From assembly GCA_028023455.1 (NCBI GenBank), contig JAQFVV010012394.1, forward strand, positions 25,185,053 through 25,249,052: 64,000 bases of DNA, given 5' to 3'. Source of the stretch: Epiperipatus broadwayi (taxonomy: Eukaryota > Onychophora > Udeonychophora > Euonychophora > Peripatidae). Positions 13,066 to 24,029 of the stretch are shown piece after piece (position 1 is the first letter of the stretch; every line of letters begins with the position of its first letter). Under the pieces are notes generated by a model. That model saw only the letters and a program-made list of their open reading frames with translations, made no database searches and was not told the DNA's origin. The translations under genes and the position numbers were made by a program.

Positions 13066-13145
13066 CCTGCACAGAAAATCCATAAGTGTGGCAGTAATGG
13101 CAGGATGAGGCCTCATTGAGTGATGCATTACTAAGATGGCTGGCT
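13066..13145 (-). CDS. INTS3: INTS3 exon 8 of window (EPAILVMHHSM region)
   Basis: The 80-nt exon follows TTTTAG and ends TGCAGG|GTTAGT. With the carried G it reads EPAILVMHHSMRPHPAITAT, then LMDFLCR. This is almost identical to the vertebrate INTS3 block. It ends in phase 0 and is too short to stand out as an open frame. Confidence 0.97.
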
Positions 13146-14560
13146 CTAAAAATAAAACATAGGATTCAAAATATCTTATAATTACAAAAATATTTTTTCT
13201 TTTCTATTTTGTTAATGATACTTAAATACGAACAAATTAAAAATTATGTACATATCAAAATATCTACACATCCTTGATAATTTTCATAAAACCTGTTTTA
13301 TGATTTATAGTATGCTAATTATTTAAATGAACATAAATCTAAATAATTTTAAAAACTATGTTCAGTTAAAAAAAAGATGCTGATTCTAAAAGTTTATTAA
13401 TTCAGATTTCCCTAAAATGAATGCCATGGTAATGAACTTAAAAATAAAAACGACAAAAAAACCCTTTCCATTTTTATTAAAAACTGAAACAAAAATCTCT
13501 TCAGATGATTCAGAAACAATTCCCATTAAACACCAAATCCAATTTTAAATGGGGGGGGGGGGGTTTGTGTGTATCTATTATAAAAGTGAATGGGGGTTAG
13601 TTTATAACTGGATGGAAAAAGAAACAAATTAAAATATAAACAAATACAAAGAAAATTAATTTAATTTGTTTGTGAAAATTAATTTTACTAATGTCTTTAT
13701 CTACTATATTACTTTCTATGTAAGTATACTATTTATATTAACTGCTTACAATTCAAAAGAAATCATCAATCCCATTGTTTAAACTGTTGAATTTTATTAA
13801 CCATTTTCAGAATATTTATGAGAAAAAAATCTGTACATGTGGATGTGTGAACAGATTTTATACAAGATTACCACATTATAAACTTAAAAGTCGCTAAAAA
13901 AATTTATAATAAAAATAAGCATTGTTTTAATCAATTGGAAAGTATAGTTGTTATAATTTGGCATTATGTAATGCTTATAATATTTATTAACCAAAATTTT
14001 ATACTGCACTTTACTGTTATTTAATTATTTATCATTGTTTAAAACCCCTAGAGTCCAAAGCGCCCCTGTTCAAAAGTTTAGACTTTGAAGTGAGTTTGTG
14101 CGGAATCGGTAAATTGTACACTTAGGGTCTTAGACCATTCGATCTGCCATTTTCTTATGTTTTATATGAAGTATTGCTTTTTTTTCTACAATGAAATTGG
14201 GTTTTTATGATGTTTTTTGTAAAATACAATTTTTAACTTTTCAATTTCTCATTTTTTTTTTAGATTTAATAACCGTAAATCACTTTTTATGGTCGAATTG
14301 CATTCTTTTACAGCTTGATATTTACATCTAATCGCCTATGTGTGTTGGTAAGTCCTCTTTTTCTAGAAACTCATTTTTATAGAAAATAACATTCAGAAGC
14401 AGCAAAATAAAATACAAAAAGGATTATATCAAAAAGAAAAAACGATTAATGTCATTTTTTATCTGCAAGGACAACTACAGTAATCACATCTGATGTTTTC
14501 ATAACTGGATTCAAATTTGAAACTGATGCTAACAATTAGCCAGGATTCTGTCAGTATTAA
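13146..14560. other. INTS3 intron, with a 13-G run
   Basis: AT-rich intron with an uninterrupted run of 13 G at 13551-13563. No exon or repeat family recognised. Confidence 0.5.
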
Positions 14561-14561
14561 A

Positions 14562-15310
14562 TTAGTTTTATTACTTATTTTTTTATAATTATTTTTTTAA
14601 TATAATTACATATATGTAGAAAATAATAATTTTGCGATAGAATTTTAGACAATATATTTCAATGATATAAAAACACATCCAGACTTGATCATATACGTAT
14701 TATTTAGTGCAATAGGCAGGATATATTATGATTTTATTTGAATATTCAATTAGTTTTATGACTTACTTTTTTTAAAAATTACTTTATATATATATATATG
14801 TAGAAAATAATATATATGCGATAGAATTTTAGACATTTCAAGATATAAAAACATACCCATCCAGACTCGATCATATACCTCCAGCCATCCACTCTCATAT
14901 TTCATCTCCCCCACACATATATAATCAGTGCTCATAATAAATTTTTATATTTTAATGTTTATTGATTTTACTTAGTTTTTGTTCATTTTATCTTGAAGAA
15001 ATTTTTATTTGATATTTATTTTTTGAGTACACTTTACTTACTTGAAAAGAATACATACTTTAGGTGCCCCCCCCTCCCCAATAATATAATCATTAATTAT
15101 ATTTTTAAATATATTACAATTTACTCAAGTTTTCTTTGCATAATATTTCATAAGCTGTTCTTACTGTTTGATATTTATTTGAGTACACTTTACTTGAAAA
15201 GAATACACATTTTAGTTCACATCCCATTTCTCACTAATATAATATAATAATTAATATATAATATTATAATACATTACAATTTATTAAAGTTCTCTTTGCA
15301 TAATATCTTG
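14562..15310. repeat. Two adjacent degenerate tandem duplications
   Basis: A unit of about 190 bp is repeated at about 14562 and 14750. Both copies contain TGCGATAGAATTTTAGACA and CATCCAGACTnGATCATATAC. A second unit of about 175 bp is repeated at about 14998 and 15170, with TTGATATTTATTT, GAGTACACTTTACTT and GAAAAGAATACA. The frame at 14993-15247 is a by-product. Confidence 0.6.
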
Positions 15311-15346
15311 TAAATTATTCGTGTTATTTTTTTCCCCACTAAAATC

Positions 15347-15435
15347 CAAACATATTTCTAACAGATACCCTGCATGGAAGGACAACCAAACATTTCTAGC
15401 ATATACCCTGATATGGGAGGACAGGATATCTGGGT
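15347..15435. repeat. Short tandem duplication, about 40 bp
   Basis: Two units share the pattern AACATnTTCTAnCAnATACCCTG followed by ATGGnAGGACA. Both are inside the spurious open frame at 15321-15581. Confidence 0.6.
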
Positions 15436-16181
15436 CAGCTAGTAAAAATGGAAGTTACCAATCACACTATTTTTGTAATTTTTTCATAGAAAAATTACCT
15501 CAGGTAAGACATATTATATATCATTTTTTCCAGCATTTTGAGACAAATGTGATGAAGCTGTTTATGAAAGTGCAATTTTAAATTTCAAAATTTAGAATTT
15601 GTGAACCAATTTAAAAATAAAGATGCTTAAAAGTGTTAAAAATCTCTTTTTTCTTAATTTTTTTTAAGGTAATAATTATTTTATCAGCTTTATTACTTTC
15701 TTTCATATTTTCTGGTTCTAAAAATGTATATATACTTTTATATTTACTGTATTCAAACAGAATATATGTTTTAAATTATACTTGTTGTAATTTTTTTTTT
15801 AAATTCAAGATGGCCACTTAGATCTTAAAGAGTTAAAATAATCTTGTTTAGAAGTGTTAAAATATTTTGCATGCATATCATCTTAAATTAACTATCTTAA
15901 GACATGCGCATATATCTATTTATATTGTAAATTATTTCATTTATAAAGTATTTAATATATGAGTTGCCATGGATGAATATTCTTTCTATCAATTGTCATT
16001 CATTTAGTGCAACATAAATGATTCACAGATGATTGTTATCTAACAGTTTTTAATAAACTTGCAAATAATTTCAAGGCTTTTAGATTATTTAACATTAATA
16101 AAACAATCATGTTTGAAATCATTATTAAAATATTCACAAGTCAAATCCCCAAAGAACTATTTAAATACACTTACAAATAAT

Positions 16182-17384
16182 AGTTTTATACCAAATTTTC
16201 ACCAAGATAATTACAATTCGTCTACAGAGAACATTGGATTTCCACCAACCAAGACAACAAGCTGGATTTAAAAGTGGTTTTAGTACAGTAGATCATATCC
16301 AGGTATTGAGAGAAGTTATAGAAAGAACAAATTAATATGAGTTGCCATTATGTTTTGGAATTGTAGATTATAAAAAGGCATTTGATTCTATAAACATTTC
16401 TTCAGTGATTAAAGCATTGGATCATCAAGGTATAGATCCAGGATATTGTCATATTTTAAAGAATATTTATAAAAATGCAACAGCAACAATTAGATTACAT
16501 AATGATACAGGGAAAGTCAACATTGAGAAGGGTATAAGACAGGGTGACTCCATATCTCCAAAACTTCTTATAGCAGTGCTGCAAGTAGTATTTTGTGGAT
16601 TAAAATGGGAAGATAAAGGAGTGAAAATAAATGGAGATTATTTAAGTCATTTAGATTTTGCAGACGATGTAGTTGTTTTTGCAAATAATGCTTTAGAGGT
16701 GCAGGAACTGTTGCAGGAGTTATCAGATGAAAGTAGGACTAAAGATAAATGTTAAAAAGACTAAAATAATGTTTAACTGATTTTCTCAAAATGTGAAAAT
16801 AAAGATTGATTATGATGAGTTAGAAGAAGTTAACAGTTACAAATACCTTGTTTAGATTATTAATACAGATGGAAATATAATGGATGAAATTAATCATAAA
16901 ATTAAACTTGGTTGGAGTGCTTTTGGTAGAAATAACTTGATACTAAAAGGAAATATGCCTATATGTTTGAAAAGAAAGGTTTTTAATAAGTGTGTTTTAC
17001 CATTCTTATTTATGGCTCTGAGATTGGACACTTAATAGAAGAACAATATAGAGACTTCAGACCACTCAAAGAAGTATGGAGAGATGCATGGGTAAGAGAA
17101 CAAACATGTGTTACTGACCTCATTAAAAAAATTAAAAGATTGAAGTGGAGTTGGGCTGGACATAGTGCTAGAAGAGATGATAGTAGATGGACAATTGAAA
17201 TCTTAAACTGGATTCCAAGAGATTGTAAAAGACCCAGAAAGAGACTACGTCAGATGGATGGATGAAATAAGAAAGTGTGCAGGAGTGATGTGGAGAAAAG
17301 AAGCTAAATATAGGAAAAGATGGATTGAACTTGGAGACCTTCATCCTGCAGTGGATTGATAATGGTTGATGATGATGATGATGA
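16182..17384 (+). pseudogene. RTE-type LINE, 5'-truncated copy A
   Basis: Sequence homologous to copy B begins in the RT domain and runs to the 3' end. Readable blocks are L-Q-R-T-L-D-F-H-Q-P, Q-A-G-F-K-S-G-F-S-T, V-D-Y-K-K-A-F-D-S, IRQGDSISPK and catalytic F-A-D-D near 16658 (intact). An 8-nt deletion at about 16735 ends this frame at 16755. The post-RT part continues in other frames with TLNRR, WAGH and P-R-K-R. The end is TGATGATGATGATG, the simple-repeat tail typical of RTE. Non-functional. Confidence 0.85.
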
Positions 17385-18423
17385 CAAATAATACCTATCT
17401 TTTCTTATATCAATGCAGATCTATTTATGAGATTAAAAATGATCACTTATTTAATCTCCAATCTGTTACATAATAATAAACCAACAATTAATATTTTGAA
17501 AAGGTGAAAACTTAATATTACTAGTGATTTTTATTTTTATATTAATCAAGCCAGCTTCCAGTTTCAAATATTAATTCAGATGAAATTGTTATGATTTTTG
17601 AGAAATTTGCAAATAATTTTACAGCTTTTCAAATATGTAATGCTAATAATATAAACTAGTCATGGAACCACTTGGCATTGATATAATAAAAGATGGGTGT
17701 TATTTGCATGTATATTTATATTTAAATGATTGTTGGGGAATAATAAATTGGTGAATAATTTTAATGTTTTCAAGCTTGATTGTTCTGTGTATAGATTATA
17801 TTATCAGTGATACATATTTGAAAAACTAAAAAATTATTTGCAAGCTTGTCAAAAATCATTAGAATTTTATCTAAATTATATTTGAACTGTAAATTGGTTT
17901 GAAAAATAATAATAAAAATCACCCGAATATTGAATTTACGCCGTTTCAAAGTATCAATTGTTTATTTATTACTATATAACAAACTGAAGGTCCAGTAAAA
18001 GCATTTATTTTCTTATCTGACAAATAGTTTGGCAATGTTATAAAAAAAAGATGGACATTATTTGCAAGTATATTTAAATGTTTCTTTGGGATCCGGCAAG
18101 CAAATTATCTTACTAACTTTTTCGGACTTCCATGAATAAATACATATTTATATTAGAAAGTAATACTAATAACATCAATGACAGATCTAAGTATCATGGG
18201 TTCATATCCACATGTATAACTGGTTGACTGATCAGTCTATAAAATCATAATTTGTTTAATGCTTTAATTATGCTTCTAGATGCATAAATACCCCTCAACT
18301 TTCAGTCACATAAAAAGTGTTTTCTCTTATGAAACATAGAAAATAAAACTTAAATATAATTTGGAGGGGGGGGGAGGCAATTTAAATACATGCTATGGCT
18401 ATTTCATTTTGTGCTACAACATA
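17385..18423. other. INTS3 intron with weak internal repeats
   Basis: A segment near 17690 (AGATGGGTGTTATTTGCATG) recurs in diverged form near 18047. A G-rich run lies at 18363-18377. No gene seen. Confidence 0.4.
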
Positions 18424-19852
18424 TCATCATCAACCATTATCAATCCACTGCAAGATGAAGATCTGTCCAAATTCAACCCATCTCCACATCATCCCTGTAC
18501 ACATTATTTCATCCATGCATCTCACATGTGATCTCTTTCTGGGTCTTTTACAATCTCTTGGAACTCAGTTTAAGCTTTCAATTGTATATCTATTATCATC
18601 TCTTCTAGTGATATGTTCAGCCCAACTCCATATCAGACTTTTAATTTTTTCCAACAATATCAGTAGCACTCATTTGCTCTCTTACCCATGTATTGCATTT
18701 TCGATCTCATCTTCATGTATCTCTCCATACTTTTTTGAGTGGTCTGAAGTCTCTGTATTGCTCTTCTATTAAATGTCCATGTCTCAGATCATAAGTAAGA
18801 ACTGGCAGAACATATTTATTAAAAACATTTCTTTTTAAACACATAAGCAGATTTCCTTTTAATATTAAGTTTAATTCTATGATTAGTTTCATCCATTATG
18901 TTTCCATCTGTAGTAATAATCTGATCAAGGTATTCGTAATTGTTAATTTTTTCTAAATCATAGTTATCAATCTTTATTTTCATCTTTTGAGAAAATCCAT
19001 TAATAAACATTAGTCTTTTTAATATTTATCTTTAGTCCGACTTTCTTACTTTCATCTGATAACTCTTGCAACATTTCCTGAAGCTCTGAAGCATTATTTA
19101 CAAAAACAACTACATTATCTGCAAAATCTAAATTACTTGAATAATCTCCATTTACTTTTATCTCTTTAGCTTCCCATTTTAATCCCTAAAATACTTCTTG
19201 CAGTACTGCTGTAAAAAGTTTTGGAGATATGGAGTCACCCTCCCTTACTCCCTTCTCAATGTTAACTAATATCATTATGTAATCTAATTGTTGCTATTGC
19301 ATTTTTATAAATATTCTTCAGAAAGTATAATGGCAACTCAGTCACATATTTGAATCCTCCAGCCCTGAGATTATGTGTACTGAAAAAAACAACTGCAAAA
19401 GAAAAATAAAGGTATAGTATGTCAAAAACAATCCACACACCATTATTAGAGAAGACATGCATTTTTCTATCACTAAGAAGTGGTCGAACTGATTGATCTT
19501 TTGATAGTAAAATTGTTTTGCACATGAAGACCTAATTTTCATATATTAGCAAACGTCAACAACACTACGTTTCTAATTGTTTGGCTATGAATATGAGGTT
19601 AAAAGACCTTGAAAGCGCTAAGCTTGATATTTAACTACAATTTTTCTAACTTCGCCAAAGAGCATTTGAAGCACAGTGTAAATGCTATTGTTCCTTTCCA
19701 TAACATCTCTCAATACCTAAATATGATCCACTATACTAAAACCACTTTTAAATTCCTGCTTATTCTTTTGGATGGTTGAGATCCAAAGTTCTCTGTAGAC
19801 GAGTTGTAATTATCTTGGTAAAAATTTTGTATAAAACTGATAAGACTGATCA
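18424..19852 (-). pseudogene. RTE-type LINE, inverted copy with internal deletion and insertion
   Basis: The minus-strand copy of the same family starts at its TGATGATG tail (18424) and runs 5'-ward to the RT block YKIFTK. It keeps D-E-S-K-K-V-G-L-K-I-N near 19040, i.e. the region that is deleted in copies A and B. Between L-P-L-Y-F and L-K-N-I-Y about 30 codons are missing, and about 345 bp of unrelated sequence sit at 19341-19686. Many stops. Confidence 0.8.
19341..19686. mobile_element. Unidentified insertion inside the inverted RTE copy
   Basis: RTE homology stops at the codons for E-L-P and resumes about 345 bp later in the R-E-V block. The insert contains TATGAATATGAGGT followed by CTTGAAAGCGCTAAGC. 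The same motif occurs in opposite orientation in the poly(A)-flanked insertion at 23331-23473, so this is likely another copy of that repeat. No clear target duplication. Confidence 0.5.
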
Positions 19853-19974
19853 TGTAGTAATAATATTTACAAGAACATATCAAGTGGACATCAGGAATTT
19901 GACCTGCTAAGTTTCTTTAAATCCTTTGAACAATCAAAGAATCTCCTGTCAATTAATAGTATATTCTTTTGTGC

Positions 19975-20250
19975 TCCTGGAAATTACAAAATTTTAACTC
20001 ATATCTTAAAACAAGCTGGTGAAGAAATAGAAAAATTGTTGATGAGAATATATACCAAATGTCTAATAATAAAGATGTACCAGGTGATTGGAAAAATGCA
20101 CTAGTAATATTGATGTTTAAGAAAGGTGATAAAGATAGGAGAAAAAAAATTAACAATAATAGGGCTGTATAGCAGAGTGATTTTAGATTTCCAAAAAATT
20201 TCATAGCAATTTTACAAGAAGTATTTGTGAATTAAAATGGTAAGCTGGAG
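19975..20250 (+). pseudogene. RTE-type LINE fragment
   Basis: Decayed frames show A-G-E-E-I-E-K-L-L, Y-T-K-C-L and D-W-K-N-A, then a jump to L-Q-E-V-F near 20210. They align with the first part of the RT domain of copy B, with an internal deletion. It ends exactly where the inverted-repeat element at 20251 begins. Confidence 0.7.
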
Positions 20251-20576
20251 TAAATACAATTTATCCAAACCACTTCGAACACTTTTTACCAAAAATCTTT
20301 ATTTGTACATATATACATACACCTATGTTTCGACTGTCCTGCAATCTTTTTCAGAGCTATGATATAATGAACAAAATAAAATAAAATACATAACTATATA
20401 ATAATACCATAAAAAAAAGGAAACAATAAAAACTAAAAACAACATAAAAAATATACAAAAAAAAACTGAAATAAATAATCAAACCCAAATAAAATAATCC
20501 AGTTAATATAAAATAAAATATACAACATAAATAGAAAATAAATATACATGTATATTCCTAACTGTATACATATATA

Positions 20577-21126
20577 TATTCAAGGATAAATTTTCTATTT
20601 TTTTTTTTTTATTAACAATCTCCTAATTATTTCTAATCTTTATAAACTTAAACTTTATGGTTATTAACTAATATTCTTTTAATTTTAAATCATATAATAT
20701 CTATAATTTACTTACTCATTCATCTGTTAAAAATAATATTTTATATTTATTATTATTTCATAATATCTAAAACCTATAAACATTATAATCTTTGAACTTA
20801 CCCAGTTCACTTTAATCTCTTAAAAAAACGTGTTTTTTTTTTTTTTCAAAAAATTATTTATAAAAAATTACTTTATAGATTAAAGTGAACTGGGTAAGTT
20901 CAAAGATTATTATGTTTATAGGTTTTAGATATTATAAAATAATAATAAATATAAAATATTATTTTTACCAGATAAATGAGTAAGGAAATAATAGATATTA
21001 TATGATTTAAAATTAAAAGAATATTAGTTAATAACCATAAAGTTTAAGTTTATCAAGAATAAATAATTAGGAGATTGTTAATAATAATAAAAATAGATAA
21101 TATATTTAGATTGCTATCCTTGAATA
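20577..21126. repeat. Long near-perfect inverted repeat (hairpin arms about 250 bp)
   Basis: Arms 20577-20820 and about 20876-21126 are inverted copies with few mismatches. They share ACTTACCCAGTTCACTTTAA / TTAAAGTGAACTGGGTAAGT next to a loop of about 50 bp that contains poly-T, and end TATTCAAGGATA / TATCCTTGAATA. A transcript from either strand would fold into a long double-stranded RNA. Confidence 0.85.
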
Positions 21127-23310
21127 TTTACTGTACCCAAACTCCCCTGCGGATTTTCTAATCCTAATCTTGCACTGAGCATGAAGTGAACAAGATTTAA
21201 CAGGAAAAAAAATGGATATCAATTTAGCCGATTGTCTGTACTTATATATATACATATATTGGTACTTCCAGCTAAACTGATAGAAAGAGTGCATTGATCG
21301 GACTCTTCCAGTCAAAAAACACCCTTTAGTTGATATCTTATTTGAATGCCCGAACATTTAGAACAATGGTAAGTACACACCTTTGAAAAATCTATTTACA
21401 AAATAGACCTTTGCGCGCCACTTCTAGAAAAGAATCAAAAAATGAATTTTTTTTTCACCTTCCTAGAAGGATGTGCAATACCATATGTTCAGCGGAGCAT
21501 AAAAATAAGATTTAACACCCCAGTAGAGCGATATCCCTTGTGGCTAGCTCGGTCACTCTACATCTAGGGTCTTCAAATGGGTAAGTTAAATGATTATTAT
21601 AGGTACTTGGTTGATAAGGAAATGACACTTTTTTATCAATATAAAGAATATGAAAACGAAACAAGTTTAATATTACAATTAAATATTTATTTAATCCCAA
21701 ATACCCACCACCGTTTCATACTAATGATGATATAATAACAAAAATACTAAATAATTAATTATCACAAACCCATATATATATTCGCGGCGTTGAAATAGAT
21801 AAATACAATTTTAAATAAGAAAAATAATAAATCCCTAAAGCCATTTACAATGTTTATAAGTAATGGAAGTGGTCTGAGCTTTTTACCCTGTAGAAATAAG
21901 TTATACTTTGTGTGATTTGCTATACAGATATGAGATTTTCGGTCATACAGGCATACGCTTTTACTGATTACTTTAAAACCTTTTTATTGATAGCAAAAAT
22001 AATAATAATAATAAAACTATGCATACGTATATTTGCAATATGAGATATTTCACTAATTTCATATTTTTCAGCAAGTCAACAAGGTTGCATTGGCTCAGAT
22101 ACTATATCGTACTCACCATAAGGTACTGTATCTATTTCCCTTTTGCTATTGATAAACTCCTATACATGTATATACGTGCAGCACAATTAAACACTATTTA
22201 ATTATAAAGTTATTAAAGGACTGGCTTACAGGGAATCTATAATAGATCCCTTCTTACACGCATCATGAGGTGCAGCAGTAACAAAAAAAATAACTTAAAA
22301 AAAAGATATATGGTTAAATACATTCTTTAGATATTCAACATGAGATATCGTATTTACCGAATGTTAAAAGTGTATGTACGCATGTATATTTGTATATGAC
22401 AAATTTCAGGAGTAACAAAGAGGAAAACGAATAGCAACAAAAAAAAAATCTCATTGCAACCTTTGTTAAAAATACTAGAATTTGAAATAGAAAAATTGAC
22501 TCAAAAGATTTAAGTAAAAGCTTTAACATTTATGCCCGTAATAACCGTAATTCAATATACATATGCAAGAGATAACTCTCTCTTTTTTAAAAGATTAATA
22601 ATAATAAAAAATAATAATATATTTAATCAGAAATATCAAAAGTTAATTATTTCAATATTAATAAAATATCTTAAAATAAACTTATGTCTGTGTCTTCATT
22701 CTTCTCCTGTGGGCTCTGAATGGGCTTCAAGTCAACTGGCTGTGTAGTGAGGATTTCATCTATTTAGCAAGGCAGCATTTGTCATCATCGTGGGCGGCTG
22801 GAATTGGCGTGGTCACATCTTGGCGGCTTGGGACAGAGAAAGGGCAGTGATACTGGCTGGTTGTCTACCCACGGTCATTTTACTGGACTCTCTGGTAGAT
22901 TGCTTCATATTTTCCTCTGTTTGTATATGAACATAAATTTTATTACATGTTCATTTGCTATCTTGACTGGTTCATTAAATCTTAAGAAATCATTAGTTCT
23001 TAAAAGAACTGTACAATGGATTTCTTCTTAGAAATTATCTGCTGTAGTCTACTCCATAAATTAATCTCCAAGTAGCTAGATGATTTACCAATTCTGGAGC
23101 CAAAGTAGTGAATGATTTGCCCAGAATGACTGCCAAAGAAAGAATTTTATATAACTTCTCATATATATAGTCAACTTTTAATTTAGTTTTTATTTACGCC
23201 TACATTAAGTTTATATAGACACATATCACGTAATTTACACATTATATAATTTAACTTGTTCTTTCCTTAATCGTACCATTTTTACATTTAAACCATGTGT
23301 GGCGCCAGTT
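21127..23310. other. Interior of composite element, no gene recognised
   Basis: Mostly AT-rich sequence without conserved motifs. The stretch about 22690-22920 is GC-richer and carries short open frames (22532-22747, 22804-23031) with no recognisable domain. It may derive from an unidentified element. Confidence 0.4.
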
Positions 23311-23706
23311 TTACTTATGTTATTTCTTTAATTTATAAAACAAATTAAGCGTATGTCACGCTTGAATGTGAAGCTATAATAAAATACAGGAATTAATATA
23401 CGCTAAGCGCTTTCGAAGTCCTTTACCTCATATTCATAGCGGTGCTGTGAGCTGCGAAAATAAAAAAAAAAAATTCTTTATTAAAATATTTTTATATTTA
23501 AATCTTGTATTTTTTTATAAAAAAGTACGTTCAAATACTTTTTTTATTTATAAAAAAAAAATATTTTTAAAGTTTTGCATCTGTGCGAATATATATACGT
23601 TTAACAAACATTTTAGCTTTTAGTTTTTTAATAGATTTTATTTTTATTTGCGAACTTTAAGATTTTATTTTAAATTGATGTAACGGCATATTTATATACC
23701 GTTACA
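23311..23706 (+). mobile_element. LTR fragment, 3' end of the 40114/47474 family
   Basis: It matches the last 250 bp of the solo LTR at 47474-49556: ACTTAYGTTATTTCTTTA, AAAGTACGTTCAAATA, GCATCTGTGCGAATA, TTTGCGAACTTTAAG and the terminal ACCGTTACA at 23698-23706. ATAT follows. The 5' part is missing. A 143-bp insertion splits it. Confidence 0.8.
23331..23473. mobile_element. 143-bp poly(A)-ended insertion with 7-bp target duplication
   Basis: It is flanked by TTCTTTA at 23324-23330 and 23474-23480, the sequence that is single in the uninterrupted LTR at about 49315-49321. The insert ends in a run of 12 A. It contains CGCTAAGCGCTTTCGAAGTC. This has the structure of a short retroposon. Confidence 0.75.
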
Positions 23707-24029
23707 ATATATATATGTATGTATACAGTTAGGGATACACATGTATAATTTCAATTTATGTTGTATATTTTATTTTATATTAACCGGATTATTTTATTTG
23801 GGTTTGATTATTTATTTCAGTTTTATATATATATTATGTTGTTTTTAGTTTTTTATTATTTATATTTTTTATGGTCTTATTATATAGTTATGTATTTTAT
23901 TTTATTTTGTTCATTATATCATAGTTCTGAAGAAGACTGCAGGAAAGTCGAAACATAGGTGTATGTATCATTTACAAATAAAGAGTTTTGCTAAAAAGGG
24001 TTCGAAGTGATTTGGATAAATTGTATTTA

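Larger units (their letters stand above)
20251..24029. mobile_element. Composite element with about 325-bp terminal inverted repeats
   Basis: The left arm 20251-20579 and right arm 23708-24029 are inverted copies starting TAAATACAATTTATCC and sharing CACTTCGAAC, ACACCTATGTTTCGAC and CTGTATACAT. The 3.1-kb interior holds a long hairpin (20577-21126), mostly unrecognised AT-rich sequence, a GC-richer island (22690-22920) and an LTR fragment ending at 23706. No transposase frame was found. It sits between RTE fragments. It resembles a non-autonomous foldback or Penelope-type terminal-repeat arrangement; class unresolved. Confidence 0.65.

Noticed and set aside
18395-18772. 125-residue plus frame
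   Set aside because: It is antisense to the RTE copy on the minus strand.
21510-21560. tRNA-like GTGGCTAGCTCGGT ... GGTCTTCAAAT
   Set aside because: Spacing and stems do not form a cloverleaf, and no repeat copy was found in the window.
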